Part shown: positions 49,600-58,249 of the stretch, one piece after another
Layout of the letters: each line of letters opens with the position of its first letter
How positions within the stretch are numbered: the first letter of the stretch is position 1
Assembly: GCA_963169455.1 (NCBI GenBank)
Contig: CAUJDW010000100.1
Span: 1 to 64,000, forward strand
Direction: 5' to 3'
Length of the DNA: 64,000 nt
Origin: Bacteroidota bacterium
GTDB lineage: Bacteria; Bacteroidota; Bacteroidia; Chitinophagales; Saprospiraceae
The notes under the pieces: generated by a model
What the model saw: the letters and a program-made list of their open reading frames with translations, nothing else
What the model was told of the DNA's origin: nothing
The model's database searches: none
Translations under genes and position numbers: made by a program

Positions 49600-50238
49600 A
49601 TGAAATTTCTCAGCCAGGCCTTTAAAATACTATTGGCCCTGCTGCTGAGTTACCTGCTTACGGCCCTGCTGCTGTCCGCCCTTCACACCCATCCCCCAAT
49701 ACCCGCCTGCGAGGAAAAACAGCCTGCCTACGTAACTACCAACGGCGTGCATTTATTCCTCGTTCTTCCGCTGGAGGCTCTGGCGGATACGCTGCGCCGG
49801 GCTTTGCCCGTTCCGCCCGGCGCCCGTTTTGCTTACTTTGGCTGGGGCGAACGCGAGTTTTACCGCAGCACGCCTACCTGGGGCGACCTGAAATTATGCA
49901 CCGCATTCCGGGCATTGTTCCTGAAAACCCCGGCCGCCATGCACGTGTCATTCTCGCGGGAACCATATTCCGGCTGGCGCCGGGTGGAATTGTGCCCCGG
50001 CCAGTATGAAGCCCTGAATACTTACCTCAACGATTCCTTCCGGCGCGACAGCAGCGCCCGCCTTCTTCCCGTCGAAGCGGCAGGCTATCCTCCGGGCGAT
50101 TGTTTTTTCGAAGCATACGGGGAGTACACCTCCTTCCGCACCTGCAATGTGTGGGTAAATGATGCACTGAAAGCTGCCGGGGAGCCAACGGCGCTATGGG
50201 CGCCCTTCGATTTCGGGGTATTGTGGCATTTGGAGTGA
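49600..50238 (+). CDS. DUF2459 (TIGR02117) protein
   Basis: This 212-aa protein has one N-terminal membrane helix (FKILLALLLSYLLTALLLS). The periplasmic domain carries the family motifs VTTNGVHLFLVLP, FAYFGWGEREFYRSTPTWGD, and C-terminal CNVWVNDALKAAGEP with a conserved Cys-Asn. These suggest a papain-like (NlpC/P60-type) hydrolase fold, inferred from family descriptions. An in-frame ATG at 49567, 1 bp after the preceding stop, is an alternative start. It is probably cotranscribed with the oxidoreductase. Confidence 0.85.
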   Translation: MKFLSQAFKILLALLLSYLLTALLLSALHTHPPIPACEEKQPAYVTTNGVHLFLVLPLEALADTLRRALPVPPGARFAYFGWGEREFYRSTPTWGDLKLCTAFRALFLKTPAAMHVSFSREPYSGWRRVELCPGQYEALNTYLNDSFRRDSSARLLPVEAAGYPPGDCFFEAYGEYTSFRTCNVWVNDALKAAGEPTALWAPFDFGVLWHLE

Positions 50239-50254
50239 GCCCGCTTTATAAATT

Positions 50255-51142
50255 CTAATCCAGCACCCGTTTCAAATCCCGGATGAGCCTCTCCTGGCTG
50301 GGGAAGATGCGGATTTCGATGCGTTCGTTGCGGGCGCGGCCTTCGGAGGTGACGTTGGAGGCGCGGGGGGCAAATTCGCCTTTGCCTGCGGCGGTTACCC
50401 GGCTGGGGCTCAGTTCGAACCGCTGAACCATGAGTTTCACCACGCTGGCGGCGCGCAGGGCGCTGAAATCCCATTTGTCTTCGACTGTGCTGCGCCGCAG
50501 GGGGCTGTTATTGGTATGGCCGATGACCAGGACGTCCAGAGTGGGATAGAGAACCAGGGTGCGGCTTATCCATTCCAGGGCCTGCCGCCCGGCGGTATGG
50601 GTTTTGCTGGTGCTGCCCGGATAAAAGAGGAAATCGGAACTAAAGGAAAGGGAAATATAACCGTTGTCCGTTTCGATGTCGTATGCGGTGGTGTCCACTT
50701 GCCTGAGCGTGTCGCGGAGGCTTAACATCAGCTGGTTCATGGCAGCGTTGCGCTGCTCGAGCGTAGCTAGGAGGGCGTCAATGCGGGCCTGTTTGGCGGA
50801 GATAGTTGCGTCGCGTTGCTGCAGGCGCTGATCCATGTTTTCCACTTTGGAGGCGGATTCCGACTGCATGCGTTCGATCTCGTCATCGAGGGCGATGATG
50901 CGATCCTGGAGTTTATCCTGAGCGGCCAGCAGGGCGCTGTTTTCTCCCTGGGTGCGAGCCAGTTCCAGTTCCAACTGGCGGATGATATACGCGGTGGAGT
51001 CGAGGCTTTGCGTGAGGGAGGCCACCCTGCCGTCGTAAACGGCCGTTACTTCCAGGTGTTTCTTTTTACTGATGCAGGAGGAAAGGAGCAGGAGGGCGAA
51101 GAGGAGGAAGAGCGGGAAAACAGGTGCGACTGAATGCTTCAT
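50255..51142 (-). CDS. OmpA/MotB-family lipoprotein
   Basis: This 295-aa protein has a lipobox LLSSC (residues 19-23), a long coiled coil (about 30-150, LELELARTQGENSALLAAQD) and an OmpA C-terminal peptidoglycan-binding domain (about 160-285, SSDFLFYPGSTSKTHTAG, LDVLVIGHTNNSPLRR, RVTAAGKGEFAPRASN, GRARNERIEIRIFP). It probably links the outer membrane to peptidoglycan. It lies after the coiled-coil membrane protein gene on the same strand. Confidence 0.92.
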   Translation of the reverse strand: MKHSVAPVFPLFLLFALLLLSSCISKKKHLEVTAVYDGRVASLTQSLDSTAYIIRQLELELARTQGENSALLAAQDKLQDRIIALDDEIERMQSESASKVENMDQRLQQRDATISAKQARIDALLATLEQRNAAMNQLMLSLRDTLRQVDTTAYDIETDNGYISLSFSSDFLFYPGSTSKTHTAGRQALEWISRTLVLYPTLDVLVIGHTNNSPLRRSTVEDKWDFSALRAASVVKLMVQRFELSPSRVTAAGKGEFAPRASNVTSEGRARNERIEIRIFPSQERLIRDLKRVLD

Positions 51143-51231
51143 GAGCTTTTGTTTGAGTTCTGTTGGCCATTAGCCTTCGGCAAAATACAAAGGTACGATG
51201 CCCGGGGCTAATGGCCAACAGAATCGGCCGC

Positions 51232-52143
51232 TTACTGGAGGCGGATGCTGGAAGCGCCCAGCATGCCGATGTCCGTGTAAACGCCGACGCGGTAATAACC
51301 CGCTTTGAGCTTGTCTTCCAGGTCGTACACGAAAGACAGGCGCTGGTTGGCGGTGATATCCACGTCTTTGGCTTTTACGGCGATGATATCCATGGTCTGG
51401 TTATTGACCACGGTCTGTGCTTTTACCGGGTTGGCGGCCTGGATCGGCGTACCCTGTTCGTCGGCGATAGTCAGGTAGAGGGTTCGCAGGCCCTGGTACT
51501 TCGGCGGCACATCCGTCAGGTCGAAGCTGATGCGGATGGTCCGGGCGCGGCGCGCCCTGGCTGTCACTTTTTCATTGCCTCTTTCCAGGTCAACCTGGAA
51601 GGCGGTAGCTTTGAAGTTGGCCAGGGTCAGGCGTTCCACTTCAGACTGAATGGACTGGTTGAGGTTGGCCAGGGCCTGGTTTTCATCGCGTGCGGCGCTG
51701 AGGTCGGCTTCCAGTATGCCGGTAACGGCCCGCAGGGAGTCGTTTTCGGCCTGTACGGCGGAAATATTGGATTGCAGTTCAGCCTTGAGCGCCATCAACT
51801 GCTGGATCTCGGCACGCAGGCTGTTGATCTCGGAGGAGCTGCGCGCTTTGGCATTGGCCAGTGCAGCTTCCGTTGCGGCGACTTTCTCCTGGGCTTCGCT
51901 CAGCGAGCCCTGCAACTCGGTGTTTTGTTCAGCCAGGATGGTGTATTCCTGCTGCAGGCTGTCCACTTCACGCACCAGGTCTGCCCGCAGGGCCTCCAGT
52001 TCTTCCACGGTGCCGGTCAGTTCGGTGTTTTCAGCCTTCAGCTGGTTTTTGGCCCGGTTTTGGGTAACACCCCAAATGGCGGCGCCAATGAGCAGGACAC
52101 CCAAAATGACTGCCAGGATGATTAAGCCTTGTTTGTCTTTCAT
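51232..52143 (-). CDS. membrane-anchored coiled-coil protein
   Basis: This 303-aa protein has one N-terminal helix (GLIILAVILGVLLIGAAIWG), a long coiled coil (about 30-195, ENTELTGTVEELEALRADLV and similar heptads) and a C-terminal beta-rich domain of about 100 residues (RTIRISFDLTDVPPKYQGLR, RLSFVYDLEDKLKAGYYRVG). No named function is recognised. It is the upstream partner of the OmpA-like lipoprotein (89-bp gap), suggesting a shared envelope role. Confidence 0.82.
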   Translation of the reverse strand: MKDKQGLIILAVILGVLLIGAAIWGVTQNRAKNQLKAENTELTGTVEELEALRADLVREVDSLQQEYTILAEQNTELQGSLSEAQEKVAATEAALANAKARSSSEINSLRAEIQQLMALKAELQSNISAVQAENDSLRAVTGILEADLSAARDENQALANLNQSIQSEVERLTLANFKATAFQVDLERGNEKVTARARRARTIRISFDLTDVPPKYQGLRTLYLTIADEQGTPIQAANPVKAQTVVNNQTMDIIAVKAKDVDITANQRLSFVYDLEDKLKAGYYRVGVYTDIGMLGASSIRLQ

Positions 52144-52329
52144 AATAGTTCAATTTAGGTTTGTTGGTTTTTGCACTTTAGACAATAAAATGTGCCTTAG
52201 TAACGAATTTATTTTTTCTTTAGCCTGATGGAAGCATAAAAATTCCCCCCAAATATTAACAAATAAAAGCGGGGCTGAAGTTCAGTTATTCCGGCTCCGG
52301 CGGCAGGTTGTTTCCGGCGGCCGGGCGTT

Positions 52330-55116
52330 TTATTCCAGCACGCTTATCTTTTTACCGGCCCTGGCATTCCCTTTGAACACGAGCAGTTGATATACTCCGG
52401 CGGGCAATTGGCCCAGTGGCAGGCTGAGCTGGCTCTCACCGGCAGGCAATTGCACCTGGCGCGAAATAACCTCCTGGCCCAGCGGGTTGGTGAGGCGAAG
52501 GGACAGCTCGCCGGCCTCCGGGCTGCTGAAACGAAGGGACAGGCTTCCGCGGGCAGGGTTGGGGAAGGCATCAAACGCAAGCCCCCCTGAACCGGGCAGC
52601 ATAGCCAGGCTGCTGGAGCGTTCGGCTGTTACCTGTACCGGCAGAGAAAAGGCTGAAGCGCCGTCGTTGTCGGTGGCGCGGGCCTGGAGGCTGTATATGC
52701 CGTAGTCCGGCAAGGTATAGCTAAAAGCGAAGGGCGGCGAACTGGCCGTCGAGACGGAGTCCGTATTGACGAATAGGGTAACCGCCCGCACCAAGCCGTC
52801 GGCATCGCCGGCGCTTACCTGGATGTCCATTTCCGGCAATTCGTCCAGGTAAATCGTTCCATCCGGCGGATTGGCAATGGCCACCTCCGGGGCCTGGTTG
52901 GCAAGCTCCGGGGCGCTGATGTCCAGGTTGTCGAGGTAGAGCTGGTTGCCATAACCGCCGATATTCTCAAACTCTATGGTGACAACCTGTCCGGCGAAGG
53001 CTTCCAGAGAAAGCTCCTCAAAGCGCCACTGGCTGCAGCCGGCCGGCACGAAAGCACTGGTTGTGGGCGGGGCGGTGGCCAGCTCCGGGCCGTATTTTTC
53101 GTAAAGCACGGTTTTCTCCCCTTCGCAGTCGGTAGCACTTACCCGCAGCCCGTCGAAAAACTGCAGGTTGTATGGCGCGTAGGCCAGGCTGAACTGCAGC
53201 CGGGGGCTCGTCAGCCCGCTGAGGTCGAAACGGGCGCGCAGATAATCGCTGGTGTTGCGGGTATCATGGTCGAAGTTGTTCATTACCAGCGCACCGGAAT
53301 AACAAAGCCCATCGGAACTCATGGACCAGGCCGCCGCATCGCCCTGCGGGTTGACAACGGCCCAGCCCTCGCCGGACAGAGGGGCTTCGAATGCTTCGTA
53401 ATAAGGGATAATGCCCCCGTCAACCACGACGATATCCTCCAGTGTGAGGGTGTCAAAAACCTGGCCGTTGCCCACGATCAGCGTGGCGCCGTACACTCCG
53501 GCTTCCGGGTAGGCAACCACGGGGCTTTGCTCGGCCGAAGAGGACGGCTCACCGCCGGGGAACTGCCATAACCAGCTGCTTACGGCGCCCTCCGAGAGGT
53601 CCTGGTACTGCACCGTTCCACCGGGGCAGAGCAAATGGCCCGATACGGCGAAGTTCGGCGACAATGCGCGCACGCGGAACTCGAAATAGCCCTCCGGGGC
53701 CACCAGCGGGCGCCATTGTTCCTTTCCCGAAAAAGCAGTGGCATGAATGTAGTATTGCACGCGGCTGCCCTCCGGCTGCGCGGGGATGGCCGCAGCCCAG
53801 GTGGAAGTGGCCGAATCGGCCAGCACCATGGGAACCGCGGAATAAAGCGTGTCGGGCGCCAGCCGGTAGTAGAGCGTCGCCCCTTCTATACCGCTGCGAT
53901 GCTTGATGATGGCGGAGGCGAGGTAATCGTTTTCGGAATCATCCGTATCGCGCAGGCGGGGGTGGGCGATCCACAGGGGGTCGTTTACACCGACCAGCTT
54001 GGTGATGCAATGCAGGGCGCCGTAGGCGGGAATGATGCTGTTGCAGTCGATGCCCACCACATTATAGCCTGGCAGCGCTTCGCGGTAGATGCGCAGGGCA
54101 GTAGTGTCGTACTGTTCTTCATAGATCGGCACCAGGATGGACTTATTGATGAAAATCGAATTGGTATAGGTGCGGTAATCCCCGCCATTACTGGGATACA
54201 ACCCGTTATGTGGCGGCATGGGCGCCCGGATGAGCCTGTAGGTGTTGCCAAAGGACGTGGGCACTTCGTTGACGAGGTATTCCATATTCGCTTCTATCTG
54301 CGGCCCGTCGGCCACCCCGGGAGGATATTGCCCGACGATGATCGTCTCCTCATCGATGAAAACCATGTGCATGTCAATGTGGTGGATGAGGTCGTAAGGC
54401 AGTACCGGGAATTTGACGTAGCGGTTGGCTCCCAGGTAGAGCTGGGCGATTTCATCGATCTGGGCCTCGGTTTTGCCCGGATTTTCCTCAAGCACCAGTT
54501 CGGAGGAAAAATTGGCGCCCAGCCCGTCTCTCAGGTTGTTGCCGCCGGTGTGCACCCAGTCGTAGGGCGCCTGGGTGGCCTCGAAAATAGGCAGCCCCAG
54601 GTGCTGAGCAATGATGCCGGGGATTTTATCATCATTCTGCCGGGAAGGGCGGTTGTAAATCCAGTCCACGATCATCAGGCTGTCCACGTCGTTGTGGTAA
54701 ACCGCCCAGGGGCCGTAATCCCGCACCCAGATGGAGTCGAAGGGCGCCTGGATGATGTCCACCATATCGAGGGGAATGTTGTTGTTCGTCAGGTAGGCGG
54801 CTACAGAAGCGGGGTTTTCAGCAATGATGATCACCCGGCATTCGTTGACGGCGGCGCGCACGATCTCTCTGAGGATGGAGGTGTACCCTGCCCAGGTGAT
54901 GATCACGGCCTGTACTTCTTCCCATTCGGCCATGGTCCGGACGGGCGCGGGCGGCGGGGTTGGAATAACCCGGCCCGGAGAGGGGCGCGGCCTTTGCAGC
55001 CACTCCTGCATCTCTTCGGCCTCTTTGGCGGTTGGGTAATTAGGCAGAGGAGTGATCTGGGCAAAGGCGCCGAGACAAAGCAGGGAAAGCAGTAGGGTGT
55101 TCAAAAATTGCTTCAT
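52330..55116 (-). CDS. T9SS-secreted peptidylarginine/agmatine deiminase-like enzyme
   Basis: This 928-aa protein has a signal peptide (MKQFLNTLLLSLLCLGAFAQ) and a PAD_porph deiminase domain (about 45-395) with SIWVRDYGPWAVYH, HHIDMHMVFIDEE (His-x-Asp) and the nucleophile Cys in YGALHCITKLVG. Then follow a PKD-like domain (about 500-570), a MAM/choice-of-anchor-like domain (about 590-745), an Ig-like domain (about 755-840) and a type A sorting domain (from about 850). Secreted deiminases of this type convert peptidyl-arginine or agmatine to the citrulline form, as in P. gingivalis PPAD. The ATG at 55116 starts the signal peptide. Upstream open frame is ignored. Confidence 0.92.
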   Translation of the reverse strand: MKQFLNTLLLSLLCLGAFAQITPLPNYPTAKEAEEMQEWLQRPRPSPGRVIPTPPPAPVRTMAEWEEVQAVIITWAGYTSILREIVRAAVNECRVIIIAENPASVAAYLTNNNIPLDMVDIIQAPFDSIWVRDYGPWAVYHNDVDSLMIVDWIYNRPSRQNDDKIPGIIAQHLGLPIFEATQAPYDWVHTGGNNLRDGLGANFSSELVLEENPGKTEAQIDEIAQLYLGANRYVKFPVLPYDLIHHIDMHMVFIDEETIIVGQYPPGVADGPQIEANMEYLVNEVPTSFGNTYRLIRAPMPPHNGLYPSNGGDYRTYTNSIFINKSILVPIYEEQYDTTALRIYREALPGYNVVGIDCNSIIPAYGALHCITKLVGVNDPLWIAHPRLRDTDDSENDYLASAIIKHRSGIEGATLYYRLAPDTLYSAVPMVLADSATSTWAAAIPAQPEGSRVQYYIHATAFSGKEQWRPLVAPEGYFEFRVRALSPNFAVSGHLLCPGGTVQYQDLSEGAVSSWLWQFPGGEPSSSAEQSPVVAYPEAGVYGATLIVGNGQVFDTLTLEDIVVVDGGIIPYYEAFEAPLSGEGWAVVNPQGDAAAWSMSSDGLCYSGALVMNNFDHDTRNTSDYLRARFDLSGLTSPRLQFSLAYAPYNLQFFDGLRVSATDCEGEKTVLYEKYGPELATAPPTTSAFVPAGCSQWRFEELSLEAFAGQVVTIEFENIGGYGNQLYLDNLDISAPELANQAPEVAIANPPDGTIYLDELPEMDIQVSAGDADGLVRAVTLFVNTDSVSTASSPPFAFSYTLPDYGIYSLQARATDNDGASAFSLPVQVTAERSSSLAMLPGSGGLAFDAFPNPARGSLSLRFSSPEAGELSLRLTNPLGQEVISRQVQLPAGESQLSLPLGQLPAGVYQLLVFKGNARAGKKISVLE

Positions 55117-55270
55117 GACGGTGGAGATTTTAAGATTAATGCTGCCATCTTTATACTGCCAAAGTTTCGAAAAAACATGAGCCTTCCGCATTCCCGGGCC
55201 GAACCGGGATAAACTTCAGCGGCGGGATGCCCCGGGCCGGAAGGGCGCCGGTAATTGTTACCTTAAAGGT

Positions 55271-55948
55271 ATGCAATCCGGCAAAGTTGGGAAAAAAAAA
55301 GGCGGGCAGTGTTGCTGCGCCGGCAAAAGCGTGGTTTTATTACATTACAAATACAAATCGGCTAAAGTGGCGGAGTATATTGAGAGCGGCCTTCATTTTC
55401 ACTTCAGCCCGGGCTGGGTGGTGAAAAAATATGACGCCCACCGCTTTTTCCAGGGCTTATCCGGCGCCGGCCTGAAGGGAGTGGATTTCATAGCCACCGA
55501 CGGCAGCCGCCTGCTGCTGTGCGAGGCCAAAAACTACCGCCGCCGGCAGGCCTGGCAACAGGAAAACCCACTGGACGCCATACAGGGCCAACCGGAGGCA
55601 TTCGCCGAAGAAATGGCGCAGAAAGTACTGGACACCCTGCTCGGCATCGACGCTATATGGCGTTATTACCAACGGAAATGGCTCTTTCGCCTGTTGTCCC
55701 CGCTGCTTTTGCGCCTTTCCCCCAACGGACGGGACTGGCAGTTCTGGGCCCACGTCCACCACCTGGCCCGGGAGCCCGGCAAGCTGGTTTTTATCCTTTG
55801 GCTGGAAACGGAGCAGGCGCAGCCCTCCCTGGCCCGCCACATCGAAAAAACGCTACGCCGCCGCCTGGCAAGGCGGGCCGGCCAGGTTTTCGTGGCCGAT
55901 GACAACGATCATCCGCTGCGGGAAGAACTCTCGGCCAGGCTGGCGTGA
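55271..55948 (+). CDS. PD-(D/E)XK nuclease-like protein
   Basis: This 225-aa protein contains FQGLSGAGLKGVDFIATDGS followed by RLLLCEAKNY, giving the Asp...Glu-x-Lys pattern of PD-(D/E)XK (restriction-endonuclease-like) folds. A C-terminal part has KLVFILWLETEQ and basic helices (RHIEKTLRRRLARRAGQVFV). The first 30 residues (MQSGKVGKKKGGQCCCAGKS) look unlike a domain, and a GTG at 55362 (VAEYIESGLHFHF) may be the true start. The family is unknown. The stop is 10 bp before the large compound satellite. Confidence 0.68.
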   Translation: MQSGKVGKKKGGQCCCAGKSVVLLHYKYKSAKVAEYIESGLHFHFSPGWVVKKYDAHRFFQGLSGAGLKGVDFIATDGSRLLLCEAKNYRRRQAWQQENPLDAIQGQPEAFAEEMAQKVLDTLLGIDAIWRYYQRKWLFRLLSPLLLRLSPNGRDWQFWAHVHHLAREPGKLVFILWLETEQAQPSLARHIEKTLRRRLARRAGQVFVADDNDHPLREELSARLA

Positions 55949-55958
55949 AAAGGGGGGG

Positions 55959-56712
55959 CGGGGTCTTCGGGGCCTTCGGGTTCTTCGGGTTCTTCGGGTT
56001 TTTCGAGGTCATCGAGGTATTCGAGGTATTCGAGGTCATCGAGGTATTCGGGGTCATCGAGGTATTCGGGGTCATCGAGGTATTCGAGGTCATCGGGGTC
56101 ATTTAGGCAATCAAGATTCTGAAGCAATCGGGGTCTTCGGGGTCTTCGGGTTTTTCGGGTTTTTCGGGTTTTTCGGGGTCTTCGGGTTCTTCGGGTTTTT
56201 CGAAGTATTCGAGGTATTCGGGGTCATCGGGGCCATCGGGGTCATTTAGGCAATCAAGATTCTGAAGCAATCGGGTTCTTCGGGTTTTTCGGGTTTTTCG
56301 GGTTTTTCGGGTTTTTCGGGTTTTTCGGGGTCTTCGGGGTCTTCGGGGTCTTCGGGTTTTTCGAGGTATTCGAGGTCATCGGGGTCATTTAGGCAATCAA
56401 GATTCTGAAGCAATCGGGGAATTCGGGTTTTTCGGGTTTTTCGGGTTCTTCGGGTTTTTCGAGGTCATCGAGGTATTCGAGGTCATCGAGGTCATCGGGG
56501 TCATTTAGGCAATCAAGATTCTGAAGCAATCGGGGAATTCGAGGTCATCGAGGTATTCGAGGTCATCGGGGTCATTTAGGCAATCAAGATTCTGAAGCAA
56601 TCGGGTTTTTCGGGTTCTTCGGGTTTTTCGGGGTCTTCGGGGTCTTCGAGGTATTCGAGGTCATCGGGGTCATTTAGGCAATCAAGATTCTGAAGCAATC
56701 GGGGAATTCGGG
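55959..56712. repeat. compound satellite: 9-bp units plus six copies of a 35-bp unit
   Basis: About 750 bp consist of 9-bp units of the NNNTCGRGG type (TCTTCGGGG, TTTTCGGGT, TCATCGAGG, TATTCGAGG). A fixed 35-bp unit starting GTCATTTAGGCAATCAAGAT is inserted at 56098, 56241, 56384, 56500, 56571 and 56669. Spacings are 143, 143, 116, 71 and 98 bp, exactly 35 plus 12, 12, 9, 4 and 7 units of 9. Both strands have stops in the 35-bp unit and it shifts frame, so the array is not coding. It separates the PD-(D/E)XK gene from the efflux operon; no gene lies between 55949 and 56829. Confidence 0.95.
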
Positions 56713-56829
56713 GTTGGGGCGATCGATATTCAGGAATTTACATTTCACCATTCCGATATGACAATTCAATTTAAAAAAGTGGACAGGAGCAATACAAAGG
56801 CAGACATTTGCAATAAAAAGCACACCGAT

Positions 56830-58218
56830 ATGAAAATCAGCATCCCGGCGCTGTGGATTTTTCTGCTGTCCTGCCTGGCGGCAGAAGGCCAGGAGGCTCC
56901 TCTCGAGGAATATATTCAGGCCGCATTGTCCGGCAATATTGCTCTGCAAAAAAAGGAGCTCTCCTATGAGAAAAGCCTGGCTGCCCTGCAGGAGTCGAAA
57001 GCTTTGTTCTTTCCCCGGCTGTCGGCTCAGGCCCGCTACTCCGTGGCGCGTGGCGGGCGGGCCTTTACCATCCCGGTAGGCGACCTGATGAACCCCGTTT
57101 ACCACAACCTCAACGAACTCAACCGGCTGGTGCAGATCGCCTATCCGGATTATCCCACCATCCCCGAATATCCCATGATCGACAATGTGCAGGAAAACTT
57201 CCTGCGGGAAACGGAGCAGGAGACGGTGGTGCGCCTTCAGATGCCGGTTTTCAACAATGCCATTCTCTACAACCACCGTATCCGGCAGAACTTGTCGGCC
57301 GCGGAAAAGGTTTCGGCCGACATATATAAGCGGGAACTGGTGCAGGAAGTCAAAGTGGCCTATTTCAACTATGCGCAGGCCGCGCAGGGGGCGGCCATCC
57401 TGGAGAATGCCCTGCAACTGGTTGAGGAAAACCTCCGCACGACGGAAAGCCTGCACCGCAACAACAAGGTGGCGCCCGACGCCGTTTACGGCGCCCGGGC
57501 GGAAGTGGCGAAAGTGGAGCAACAGCTGGCCGAAGCGGAAAAAAACGAAAAGGTAGCCAGGGCCTATTTCAACTTCCTGCTCAACCGCGACTACGAAGCC
57601 GCCATCATACTGCCTGCCGAAGCCAGCCTGCCGGAAATGGCGCTTTCCGCAGAAGAAGCACGCAGCCTGGCCATCCAGAACAGGGAGGAATTCCAGCAAC
57701 TTAACTACTACCTCTCGGCCCGCGACAACCAGGTGCAACTGGACAAAGGCAGCTTCCTGCCCCAGATCAACATTCAAGCCGACTACGGCATTCAGGGCGT
57801 CAACTACGCCATCACCGGCGATTCCGACTTCTTCCTCGGCTCTGCCGTGCTGAGTTGGAACATCTTCGACCCCGGCAGAAACGCGAGGGTCCAACAGTCA
57901 AAGATCGGCAAACTGGAGCTGGAAAAACAGCGGGCCGAATTGCAGCAGCAGGCCGGGCTGCAGGCAGCCAGCGCTTATTACGGCCTGGAAGCCGCCCGGA
58001 AACGCATTGCCCAGGCGCAGGCCGAAATGGAAGCAGCCCGGCAGGCATTCCGGCTCGTGGATAAAAAATTCGCCCAGGGGCAGGCAAACCTCCTGGAATT
58101 TACCAACGCCCGCACCCAGATGACCACGGCCGAACAAAACCGCTCGATCGCCTACTTCGACTACCAGGCCAAACTGGCCGTATTCGAAAGGGCAACCGCA
58201 AGTTATCCGTTCGAATAA
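56830..58218 (+). CDS. TolC-family outer-membrane efflux protein
   Basis: This 462-aa protein has a signal peptide (MKISIPALWIFLLSCLAAEG) and two repeated helical-hairpin halves with YEKSLAALQESKALFFPRLS, YKRELVQEVKVAYFNYAQAA and the later AEEARSLAIQNREEFQQLNY and LQAASAYYGLEAARKRIAQA. It forms a trimeric outer-membrane duct for the RND pump encoded next. The ATG at 56830 begins the signal peptide. An upstream frame from 56758 is an artefact. It is the first gene of the operon tolC-like / adaptor / RND pump. Confidence 0.93.
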   Translation: MKISIPALWIFLLSCLAAEGQEAPLEEYIQAALSGNIALQKKELSYEKSLAALQESKALFFPRLSAQARYSVARGGRAFTIPVGDLMNPVYHNLNELNRLVQIAYPDYPTIPEYPMIDNVQENFLRETEQETVVRLQMPVFNNAILYNHRIRQNLSAAEKVSADIYKRELVQEVKVAYFNYAQAAQGAAILENALQLVEENLRTTESLHRNNKVAPDAVYGARAEVAKVEQQLAEAEKNEKVARAYFNFLLNRDYEAAIILPAEASLPEMALSAEEARSLAIQNREEFQQLNYYLSARDNQVQLDKGSFLPQINIQADYGIQGVNYAITGDSDFFLGSAVLSWNIFDPGRNARVQQSKIGKLELEKQRAELQQQAGLQAASAYYGLEAARKRIAQAQAEMEAARQAFRLVDKKFAQGQANLLEFTNARTQMTTAEQNRSIAYFDYQAKLAVFERATASYPFE

Positions 58219-58249
58219 ATTTCTTCCACCATTTAAAGGGGAAAATACC

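Noticed and set aside
55899-56249. Open frame over the satellite giving GFFGFF/RGHRGI-type repeats
   Set aside because: All frames over 9-bp repeats look open. The 35-bp unit shifts frame and carries stops, and there is no start signal.
56098-56703. Possible CRISPR array (six identical 35-bp repeats)
   Set aside because: The stretches between the repeats are low-complexity 9-bp units of changing length (36-108 bp), not unique spacers, and no cas gene is present.
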